64,000 bases of DNA, taken from Bedellia somnulentella. Taxonomy: Eukaryota > Arthropoda > Insecta > Lepidoptera > Bedelliidae. This document shows positions 43,301 to 51,507 of this stretch, in pieces. Both the position numbers and the translations under genes were made by a program. The stretch spans positions 1,984,001 to 2,048,000 of the forward strand of contig OY755174.1 of assembly GCA_963576735.1 (NCBI GenBank), in the 5' to 3' direction. The notes below the pieces were generated by a model, which searched no databases, had not been told where the DNA came from, and saw only the letters and a list, made by a program, of their open reading frames with translations. How positions within the stretch are numbered: the stretch's first letter is position 1; each line of letters begins with the position of its first letter.

Positions 43301-46300
43301 TAATAAGGACAAACTTAACGTACCGAAGTGGAGACTTAATAAAGTAAGTAACTCCTTTGTGGGACTATCCCTCAAAATGTTCAACAAACTTCCTTCTGAT
43401 ATATTGAAATTGCCTGTGGCATGTTTTAAAAAGGCAATGACCGTGTCTGTAAAGCTATAAATCTTCCCTCGTTATTCCCAGGAATAATTGTCTGGTGAGG
43501 ATTTCTTTCTCACGTTATGTGATTGGTTTTAGTGATGGACAATTTAGTTTAATTATGGTAAACTAGCGTTTGGTTTGGTCGCATAGAAAATCTTATGTAA
43601 AGTAAAAATATGACCCAAAATTGTACAAACCATATTTTAAAAAAATGAAAAAATGTGAATGTAAAGAGTTTCTTTGTTGCTTATTCTCTTTACGAACACC
43701 TTCCGAAGCAACGGACTAATGATAAATTTAAAAAAGTGACGTTCAAAAAATGTTAGTTTTTAACTTAATTTTGAAAAATAAACTTTTTGACTTTTTTTTA
43801 ATGTATGACTAGGCTATTTGATTAAGTTTTGAAAACTATCTTACGGTGTTAATTTGTTTATAAGGAGTCTTAAAAAAATATTTTTCTGTCATCATTTTAG
43901 CTATTTTTAGTTAGTGTACGAGCGAGCCGTACATTTGTATTGTAACTATGATATATTATGCTGACCGTGGATTTGTATGGCGAGTCTTGATGACGCGTGT
44001 GACGTGTTGCTGTGGAATGTGATTCTTCTTGCACTGTCAGCGTTTCTATGTAGTGCGCGTCATTGTGCACTGATAGCGCGTCGCTACATTACTCCCCCTC
44101 CAACAGGAAATTTTGACTCCATATCTTCGTGCCAGTGTGTGTATGCTCGACGGCCATGTGTGCCGGAACCTCAATGCTGACTCCAACAGCCACGGTGTGG
44201 GTGCCCCGTTGCGTGTCCCATTGCTGCCGTGCTGCGAGTCGTGTCTCTTGAGCCGTGGATTCGAAGTCGCTTTTGTCTGCAGTCCTTTGATATTCTTTTT
44301 CTGCTTCATAGGTCGCTGGTTCATATCCGGCTCGAAGGACCAAAATGTAGGGGCACTCTAGTGGAATGTCCCTACGGATGTAGTTGTATTGATGCACGGA
44401 AGGTTACTTGTTTAGGAATGTTAAGTAAAAGAGTGACGCGTGCGATCGTAATGAATGTTTAATTGCCACTGTTTCACGTAAAGTATAAAATCCACGGTCA
44501 GCATAATATATCATAGTTACAATACAAATGTACGGCTCGCTCGTACAGTTAGTTTTATTCTGATAAATTAAAAAATCGAAAAAGAAAATGCAATATTCAA
44601 ATGTGCCGCGAAGACGCCACTTTAAGTAATAACACGCGGCTGTAAGCACAAATGACGTCAATTCCGCATTAAACACCAATGAGCGAAGCGATACACTGAC
44701 TGTTTATGCGCGATCTACGTCTTTATAGAAATAGCCAATCACGGTCGTTTTTAGTCACGTGACAGTTGCATCAAAAATACTTATTTTAGAAGACGGATTT
44801 TAGGGAAATAATGCAATATTTTTATCTCGCATTATTACATATTGCTCCAAAAAAGAAATATTAAGAGTAATGAAATAAAAGAAATGTATATTTTTATTAC
44901 AGTCAAATAGCCTATTATTAACGTATATTCTTTTGCATTTAATGTACATTCTTTTATTCTATACTAGCTGACAAAACTTTTTCCGGTACACTTAGTTCAA
45001 TCAGCCGTGAATATTTTATTGCTTAAATTTTTCCGGGATGAAAACTATCCTATTTGTTAATTTGGGTCATTATCTAGCATTCTGCCAAATTTCAGTCATA
45101 TAAATTATGTACTTAAGGAGCCTTTTCGCCTCAAACACACAAACATTTAAATTTTCACGTTTATAATATTAATAGGATAACCTGCATTCTCACCTCTTAA
45201 ATTACCAAATTTTGCCGAGTCTACTAACTCAATGTATTATCAAAAACAATCTGTTCCCCAGCTCGTCGCTAATCGAGCGCATCCTGGTGGAGGCGCACCG
45301 CGCGGGCGTGAAGTTCCGCGTGGCCGCGGTGGACCGGCGCGGGGGGCGGGGGGCCGCTAGATTGCAAGCGGCCGGGCTCGACGTGTTCTATGCGGATCTC
45401 ACCGCGCTGGCTTATGTTATGCCGCATGTGAGTATGCTATCCCTATTAACATTTATTTCTGTCTCGTTCGCACGAGACGAATATTGGGATTTTATAATTT
45501 TTGATAAGTGAGTATACATGTTGGATTCGTCTAATTCCAACGATATTTCGTTGGGTCCATCGACTAGAACGCGCCAAAATTAATTTAGTTTTACAAACTT
45601 CGTTTGACTTTCAAATCGGTGAGTGGGACACGAACATAGATGTACTAATAAAAAACCGTAGATAAGTCATGCGCGCTCATAAGTGGCACTTAAAAGACAG
45701 GCTAAATGGCTCATCTGACTTCAGTCGCGCACTAGCTGCCGTCGCAATCGTTCACCTGTTTTGGCGTGTTTGTTTATCAAAATAATCGAGAATGCCGTCG
45801 TGTGTGATGAGATTTTGCACAAACTATAGTAGAAAAACTACTAAAATGATGTGATTACTTATCATTCGTAAGTATTATAAATTTACAACGTTTTAATTAT
45901 AATTTATAATAAATCGTGCGTATAGTTCTTAATTATTCTTTGTCAAACGGACGTCTTAGTGTCATATTTCACGACGGTACAGAGAAAATATGTTTATCTC
46001 TTTTTAGCGCTTGCTTTAAGATGTGCTATCTCGCCTACATTTCAAATGTATTTCTTGGTGTGTTGTTTGGATATATTTCGAGTGGTGTGCGTTTATCTGC
46101 CGCAATCGGTGCCACTCGTAAGCGCCGGTTTCCTCGTAAATGACCTATCTAACGTTTTTTAATCTATGGACACGAATATAATAGACAAGCAATTAAAAGA
46201 AGCACAAAAGCTGTTAGGGGCGCACGGCGCGGGCGTGAAGTTGCACGTGGCGGCCGTGGACCGGCGCGGCGGGCTCGACGTGTTCTATGCGGATCTTGCG

Positions 46301-49300
46301 CTCGAGTGAGTTTATATATGTAGAGATCTGGAGTTCTGGTCCAGATAATTACATTCACTATGTAGCGAGAGAGGAATTCCGAATACAATGTTGTTTTCAT
46401 TTAGGAAAAAGTTAAAGGACCACACGGTATACCTACTCCTAGTCTATAAATACAGAAGAAAACTTAAATAAACATTGCCTTGTCTTAAACAATAGACGTT
46501 ACATTATCTGTGGAGCGGTAGTACGTGTTGCTGGTACTGAGCTAGTCTGCGCGGTCACCAGAGACCGCTCGCTGCCCGTGTTATTATTAGCCTTATTCAG
46601 GTGAGCAAGGTGATAGTAGGCGCTCCAGCCTTCTTGGCCAACGGTGCTGTAGTAGTCGCTGCCGGCACCGCCCTTTTCTGTGCGGCAACAGAGACCGCAC
46701 GCTGCCCGTGTTTTTCTACCACCTCGAATTCTATTCTGCCTTACTTTTACCGTATTTCTTATTGAAACGCTAAATTGTTTCCTACCCAGGTAAGCAAAGT
46801 GATAGCTGCAGCAGCTTTACTAGCGAATGGCTCATTAGTAGGCGCGGCTGGTACTGCCCTATAATCTCGAACTTGTTCTTAATAAAACAACATTTTCCTT
46901 CTAAACCCACTAATGTCCCTAAAAACAATAATGTGACGTCATAAACATGAACGTTTAAGTCTTGAGTGTTTAAGGTACTTGCCTTCTACTCCCCCATTAA
47001 CCTTCATGTCGCGCCTTATTCAGGTGAGCAAGGTGATAGTAGGCGCGACAGCTCTCCTAGCGAACGGGGATGTAGTAGGTGCAGCCGGTACCGCTCTGGT
47101 GTGCGCGGCCGCCAGAGACCGCACGCTGCCCGTGCTGGCCACATACCTCGACTATATAAATTAACAGACACTTCCTTCTAACTGTGAACGCTTGAGTTTT
47201 GAGTCTTTTAGTTACTTGTGTTGTTTCACCAGGTAAGCAAGGTGATAGTAGGCGCAGCAGCTTTACTAGCCAATGGCGCGGTGGTAGGCGCGGCCGGTAC
47301 CGCCCTGGTGTGCGCGGCCGCCCGGGACCGCACGCTGCCCGTGCTGGTCGCCTGCGAGACGCACAAGGTTTCCGAGAGGGTGCATGCGGATGCGCTCGTT
47401 TATAATGAATTGGGTGAGTTCATTTATGTTTAAATGAAAAACAAACAGCTATTTTTAAAACTTGAAGTAGCACAAATTGTCCATATTTACTTACAGGAAC
47501 ATAAAAAGTTTTCACAAATTAATGTAAATTCAATACACGGGCAACAGCCGGAGGGTGCAAAAGGACACAAGAATCACTAATATCAAATTTATTAATTAAA
47601 AGTTACATTTCTAACACCTAAACCGTACCAACAAAAGCGCGAATGCGTTCGATGTTGGAACCACACTCTTACTTTCTTACTTCCTATATTTAAGCCTTAT
47701 GATCTAGGTCACAGTTTAGGTGGCGTGATCGGGGTGTCAGCGACCGAAGAGTCGGAGCCGACACGAGGCGCTGATGCTTCCGCTAATTGTAACTTTACTT
47801 ATTTACGATCAACATACATACATACATACATACTTATACTCACAGCTATGAATCCCTTGAAGGGGTAGCCAGAGCTAGGAATCAGAAATTCCTCAGCGAC
47901 TTTTGGATGTTGCGTGGGGATCAAATATTATTATAAACGCACAGTTTAACAACAAATTAAGCAATTATTGTGCCTCATAAATAAAAGATGTTATTAAAGG
48001 AAAGAAATATTTATGAGTAATAATCCCCACATGAGGAATTCATGTCAAAAAACATTAAATTATGTGATAGTTAGGCGTTTCCAACATTTGCATTCTATCT
48101 GAAAAGGTAGACAAGTGGCCGTCCGAATTAGTTAAAATTCGGAGGTAGGAAACGCAAACACTACTTGAACGTGTAAAAAAGAAACAAAGGATAGAGAAAT
48201 TTCGCGCTGGATGCCAACTGACACTGTAGCTCAGTTGGCAGAGCGACGGGGGCGTATACCCGAAGGTCGCGGGTTCGAACCCCGCCAGTGTCGAAATTTT
48301 TCTTTCCTTTAATAACATCTTTTATTTATGAGTAATAATCCCCACATGAGGAATTCATGTCAAAAAACATTAAATTATTGTGCCTGTCGAAAATTTGGGA
48401 TTATTTTAGAAACAAAGATCAAAATATGCAGTCCTGTGTAATAATAAGGTTTACTTGTTGATAAAAAAAGCGATAATTCAATTTTGGATAAAATAGCTCC
48501 ATACCACATTTTTTGTGAAATTTTATTTCTACTTTGAATATAACTAGATCTGGGCGTGGTGTTGCGTGTGACGTAGCTACTTAGCTTCTTTATGAAATTG
48601 TTAATCGGATTTATAATCCTTTTTTCTCTAATCACGTAAGTTTTTTGGACTATTGATAGGGCATGGATTCCGGAATTCCGAAATTTCGTAACTCCGGAAT
48701 TTCGGATGATTTTTTACAATATTATAATTCCGGAACTGAACTCAATATCGCAATCCGATATTCAAATAATTATTTGTAAGATAAGGTACCACAATAATAA
48801 AATTTGCATAATTGTAGTATGAATTTTGTACTTTCTTGCGAAATTAACCGTACCTACTTTATATTTCTTTCTAGTTTAATTTGATTTAAAGTTCAGCCAT
48901 ACCTCTTGTCCATACAAACGTAGAACAGTGCTAACTCTCTGAGGTATAGATGGAGCTTTAAAATTCAAATAAGTATAACATAATTTAATGAATATCTAGG
49001 TTTCTATTGGAAAACATTTGCTGTTTAATTTATTACTAAGCTGCAAAAATGTCCCTGATTCTCAAAATTATGACGTTAAATTATGACTGACAAGAACGTT
49101 CCAATGTGAACACAAATAATTAAGTGCAGATTTCAATAACAGAAACAGCAATACATTCATATGAATCCTTTTTCTCACTATTTGCGCAAAACCATTTTTG
49201 TATGGAGAAACCACTTTGTCAACGGAGTTTGCCCTCTCGGCTAGCGTCACCTTAAAGTTTAAACCTATTTTCATGAGCTGAGACAGAAGAGGAGAACTTG

Positions 49301-50815
49301 TTCATTATCTGAATCTTATATTCAACATAATTTTTTTAGATAGTTATTTAGTAAGCTTCATTGCAATGGCTAAAAGCTAACACTCGTTGATTTTGATACA
49401 ATTTATATTACTAATAAATAAAGGAAAGAAAAGGGTATACGCCCCCCCAGAGGTAGGGAACGCAAACACTACTTAAAAGTGTAAAAGAAACAAAGGATAG
49501 AAGCCATTGACACGGTAGCTCAATTGGCAGAGCAACGGGGGCATATACCCGAGGTCGCGGGTTCGATTCCCGCCTGTGCCGAAATCCTTTATTTATTAGT
49601 AATAATCCCATGAAATTTTCTTCATGAAAAACATTTAAACAATTTATATTATTGAAAAGTTGTATATTTTTGTTTTTTCTTAGTAAATATTCTTAGAAAA
49701 ACTAGTATTTTTTATTTATAAATTTTTATAGTAAGGATTTCTTTGACATAACATTTTAATGCCTCTTTAGTAATTTTTATAATTTACTATACTTTTTTCT
49801 AATTCCGGAACCAGTTCCGGAATTCCGGAATCAAACCAGTAGTATCGTAACTCAGTTCCGGTATCGAAAATCATCCGATATTACATGCCCTAACTATTGA
49901 CATCATTATCTACTTTTGGACTATCGTGACCTGCTCAATTTCACTCGATTCACATATGACACATGCATTAGAATATATGCAAATCCAGAGCCAAGCGAGT
50001 TGTTTTTAAAACAATAATTTGTCAAATTTCTGAGGATCGATTATAACCTCAGACTAATCCTTTTATTAAAAGGTGGCGTTAGTTAAGCGGCCAGCCGCTT
50101 TGTTAGATCGCTGATTCAACCAGATGACTACGACATAATATGTAGATGTACCTATTAATTTCCATGAATAAAGACTAATTGTTTTCATAAGGCGTTTACA
50201 GTCCATTGTTTATTCATGTTGTTGTTATTGAAATCTTCACAAGCCTCAATGTAATGAGTCTCAAAGACATTCGATAATGTACTTGTAAACTATGTAAATA
50301 TTTAAGTATCGTTGGATATTTGTATAATTTCTTCACTTATCATACGAGTATTTCAAATCACGAGAATGAGGCGTGCCTTTTAATTTTTGTCTGTTAGGAG
50401 CGTATATTAGTTAAAAAGAAAAGAAAAACCGGCTTTTATTGGTCTTTGTGACTCAAAATAAACATACAAAAATAAAAACGGCATAGTAAGGACTATAAAG
50501 TAACATAAAAAAACACTAACGAAAATAATATAATGAATAGTTATTATGCATATTCATCGTCATCACCACATGATTAAGATCTACAATATAATCCCCTACC
50601 ATTTACTTACAGGTAACCCAGACGACCTAATAGATGACTTGGACAACTCTCCCATCAAAGACTGGCGATCCAACAAGAACCTAACTCTACTGAACCTATC
50701 GTACGACGTCACTCCCGCCAGCCTCGTCACCGCGGTGGTCACAGAGTTAGCCATCTTGCCGTGCACTAGCGCCCCCGTTGTACTTAGATTTAAACTATCT
50801 GATTACGGCATATAG
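37388..50815 (+). CDS. eIF2Bdelta: translation initiation factor eIF2B subunit delta (first exon not found)
   Basis: Regulatory/scaffold subunit of the cytosolic eIF2B decamer that exchanges GDP for GTP on eIF2 and senses eIF2 phosphorylation. Visible exons, all phases matching: 37388-38053, 39272-39433, 39770-39900, 40320-40419, 40790-40969, 41672-41799, 45262-45427, 47233-47413 and 50613-50815; about 638 residues. The Lys/Glu-rich N-terminus has SREEILKAREAKKLAKQ and the conserved KAELRAERRAKQEAQ. The C-terminal Rossmann-like eIF2B/MTNA domain shows LHPAIIKLGVQLATR, GANARCIALLDALKK, DTILTYGCSSL, VSKVIVGAAALLANG, PVLVACETHKVSERV and LLNLSYDVTPASLVT. The first visible exon opens in phase 0 without a start codon, so a 5' exon is missing. 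The donor at 38017 is an alternative to 38053. The seventh visible intron holds degraded copies of its two flanking exons. Confidence 0.93.
38385..38510 (+). repeat. SINE-B 3' half
   Basis: TTTACAATCTATTTCCCACT, CAACTTCCAAAAGTGGCTGA, then GGCTACTCTTCAAGAGATTT and a GAGTATTTGTATGTAT tail, in an intron of eIF2B delta. Confidence 0.6.
40127..40275. mobile_element. 149-bp MITE with about 28-bp TIRs
   Basis: The ends GGCGGCTTATTCCGTTTATC (left) and its complement (right) form near-perfect inverted repeats reaching ATCCACCCT. TAGA flanks both sides (40123-40126 and 40276-40279). It sits 45 bp upstream of an eIF2B delta exon. Confidence 0.8.
41262..41498 (+). repeat. SINE-B copy, full length
   Basis: The best full copy in the window: GTGTAGAGTCGGCTTAGAAT, GGTGGGTGTACGTAAGAGGC, GATGCTGTTGGAGACCCATC, CTCTGGCTACCCCTTTTAGG and GCCGTGAGTATATGTATGT. 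It is used here as the reference for the family. Confidence 0.8.
41895..42160 (+). repeat. RTE-like LINE 3' fragment
   Basis: ATGATTCGTGAAATGTGTGG and GTCAAAGATGATATTGTAAA match the LINE at 10721-11359 from its middle. It ends AGTGGCGTGAGTATGATTAT. It is frameshifted and antisense-free within an eIF2B delta intron. Confidence 0.7.
42166..42530 (-). repeat. tRNA-derived SINE-A, full length
   Basis: Reverse copy from CATAAACGTTCACGCCGAAT (tail), through GTTTTCCCTCACAGTTAAC, to a head reading CCCACTGGGCTATCACGG. It is nearly identical in layout to 36838-37200, so both are probably young. Confidence 0.85.
42541..43700 (+). pseudogene. non-LTR retrotransposon reverse transcriptase, 5' truncated
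   Basis: Begins in the polymerase fingers/palm: [20 protein letters not shown], then a FADDTS active site. Stops and frameshifts follow near 42720-42935, then an open stretch (42933-43460) with QWGPHILTLSKRLSSAAYAV and an LWGKAAGVHKVFVLQKRAIR block to a stop. The family style is jockey/CR1-like and differs from the LINE at 29214-32570. It directly abuts a SINE-A. Confidence 0.75.
43915..44547. mobile_element. 633-bp element with perfect 60-bp TIRs
   Basis: The first 60 bases (TGTACGAGCGAGCCGTACAT onward to CCGTGGATTT) and the complement of the last 60 are identical. GTTAG flanks both sides (43910-43914 and 44548-44552). Identical long TIRs argue for recent insertion. The interior has no transposase. 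Read on the minus strand it shows a TACATTTTGGTCCTTCGAGC block and a GGAGGGGGAG block, which resemble a retroelement primer-binding site and polypurine tract. Confidence 0.7.
44960..45180 (+). repeat. dispersed ACTAGCTGA repeat
   Basis: ATACTAGCTGACAAAACTTT, TTTCCGGGATGAAAACTATC, GCCAAATTTCAGTCATATAA and TTTATAATATTAATAGGATA keep the order of a very common lepidopteran dispersed repeat, here degraded and shortened. Confidence 0.5.
45792..45854 (+). pseudogene. THAP zinc-finger start, remnant
   Basis: ATG followed by PSCVMRFCTNYSRKTTK then a stop. This matches the usual opening of THAP domains, with the first two zinc cysteines and the conserved N-Y-S/R-K region. THAP domains occur in P-element-type transposases and host factors. 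Only 20 codons remain, inside an eIF2B delta intron. Confidence 0.4.
46216..46311 (+). pseudogene. decayed copy of eIF2B delta exon 45262-45427
   Basis: GGCGCGGGCGTGAAGTTGCA, GTGGACCGGCGCGGCGGGCT and CGACGTGTTCTATGCGGATC match the real exon, with an internal deletion of about 26 bp and loss of both splice sites and ends. Confidence 0.8.
46513..46585 (+). pseudogene. decayed partial copy of eIF2B delta exon 47233-47413 (a)
   Basis: GCGGTAGTACGTGTTGCTGG, then CCAGAGACCGCTCGCTGCCC and GTGTT, corresponds to the middle of the real exon. The VSKVIVG start is absent. Confidence 0.65.
46603..46712 (+). pseudogene. decayed copy of eIF2B delta exon 47233-47413 (b)
   Basis: Preceded by a TTATTCAG acceptor-like site. 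Translates as VSKVIVGAPAFLANGAVVVA and then AGTAL before a frameshift near GCAACAGAGACC. It stops matching after GCTGCCCGTG. Confidence 0.8.
46790..46862 (+). pseudogene. decayed partial copy of eIF2B delta exon 47233-47413 (c)
   Basis: Preceded by a CTACCCAG acceptor-like site. Translates as VSKVIAAAALLANGSLVGAA then GTAL and a stop (CTATAA). Confidence 0.75.
47025..47163 (+). pseudogene. copy of eIF2B delta exon 47233-47413 with open frame (d)
   Basis: Preceded by a CTTATTCAG acceptor-like site. The frame stays open as VSKVIVGATALLANGDVVGA, AGTALVCAAARDRTLPVL, then diverges into ATYLDYIN and a stop at 47163. Most differences from the real exon are at third codon positions. No donor is seen at its end. 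Confidence 0.8.
47818..47935 (-). repeat. SINE-B 3' half
   Basis: CATACATACATACTTATACT, CACAGCTATGAATCCC, then GGGGTAGCCAGAGCTAGGAA and CGACTTTTGGATGTTGCGTG. It stops at GTGGGGATC. Confidence 0.65.
47976..48372 (+). repeat. SINE-C, complete, with 13-bp target duplication
   Basis: AATTATTGTGCCT flanks both ends (47963-47975 and 48373-48385). Inside: an inverted copy of the 3' tail (ATGTTATTAAAGGAAAG), a leader (GGTAGGAAACGCAAACACTA), a tRNA-like head at 48218-48292, and the tail. The head has a 7-bp acceptor stem GACACTG/CAGTGTC, D stem GCTC/GAGC and T arm GCGGG-TTCGAAC-CCCGC. The anticodon loop is malformed (no T33), so it is a promoter relic, not a tRNA. A 53-bp tail segment occurs twice (48010 and 48325). 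Confidence 0.75.
48657..49892. mobile_element. non-autonomous hAT-like element with nested SINE-C
   Basis: The ends TAGGGCATG and, complemented, TAGGGCATG are flanked by ACTATTGA on both sides (48649-48656 and 49893-49900), the 8-bp duplication of hAT elements. Subterminal DNA is packed with TTCCGGAATTCCGG-type palindromes. There is no transposase. A SINE-C (49411-49638) lies inside; without it the element is about 1.0 kb. Confidence 0.75.
49411..49638 (+). repeat. SINE-C, complete, with 13-bp target duplication
   Basis: ACAATTTATATTA flanks both ends (about 49398-49410 and 49639-49651). It starts CTAATAAATAAAGGAAAG and GGGTATACGCCCCC (inverted copies of tail and head parts), then the leader, the tRNA-like head (GTAGCTCAATTGGCAGAG, GCGGGTTCGATTCCCGC) and the tail CCTTTATTTATTAGTAATAA. 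Confidence 0.75.
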
Positions 50816-51507
50816 AGATTATTTGGTGTTTAATATATTTTTGAAATATGCTGTTGTAATTTTATTGAATAAGATGATTAAAAATATCTGGAAAAGATTG
50901 TAGTGTCATTTCAGTGTGAGTGATGCAGTATTTAGTTTTACAGGTATCTTTAATCATTGCATTAAAAGGTGTATTTAATATGTACATAACTTGATGGCAC
51001 TGTACCTTTAATATTGAGGGCTAATAAAATATATTCTCCTAATTTATGAGTTTTACTATTTTTCTTTGGTTTTCATATATTTTATTTAAAAGTCAAAAGT
51101 CAAAAAATGAAAAGATAGGTTGTTAGTGATGGGTCTCCAACCACATGCCCATCAACTGCTTTAAAAGTTCCAATTACTTAAGGCAATGCGGAATCAAGAT
51201 AGGTTAGTGCTACTCTAAGCCGACACAACGCAGCAAATCATTGTCATACATCGATTATATAGGTAGATAAAGTAATCTCACTCTTGACAGTTTTATCAGA
51301 TACTAAACAGCTGATGGCATTATTTCTTCTGTAGTAAAACAGTCAATCCATTTGTTCATAAATCTAAACTTGCTTAAGGAAATAAAACTAAAAAGCAATT
51401 TAAATAAAACATCTTTGCTTTATTAGGACTCCCATCACTTAAATTATGAGATAGAAATGCTGAAAACTAGATTAGGTGATACAAATAATTGCACAAATAT
51501 AGTTAAC
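50816..51507. other. tail-to-tail gap between eIF2B delta and ribophorin I
   Basis: Contains the eIF2B delta 3' UTR with an AATAAA near 51024, a reverse SINE-B 5' part at about 51110-51235 (GTTAGTGATGGGTCTCCAAC to CACAACGCAGCA), and the ribophorin 3' UTR with reverse-strand polyadenylation signals near 51400. No further genes were seen. Confidence 0.5.

Noticed and set aside
44089..44397. 102-codon minus-strand open frame as a gene
   Set aside because: It lies within the 60-bp TIR element, overlaps another frame, and shows no recognisable domain.
43915..44547. Solo or paired LTR retrotransposon
   Set aside because: The ends are inverted, not direct, repeats, and the two possible LTR segments differ. 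The primer-site and polypurine resemblances are reported as a finding only.
45212..45511. 99-codon open frame as a separate small gene
   Set aside because: It is exon 45262-45427 of eIF2B delta read through its splice sites.
48218..48292. Near-cloverleaf sequence that could be called a tRNA gene
   Set aside because: The acceptor, D and T arms pair, but the anticodon arm is faulty and lacks T33. The sequence lies within a SINE bounded by 13-bp target duplications and occurs in two more SINE copies.
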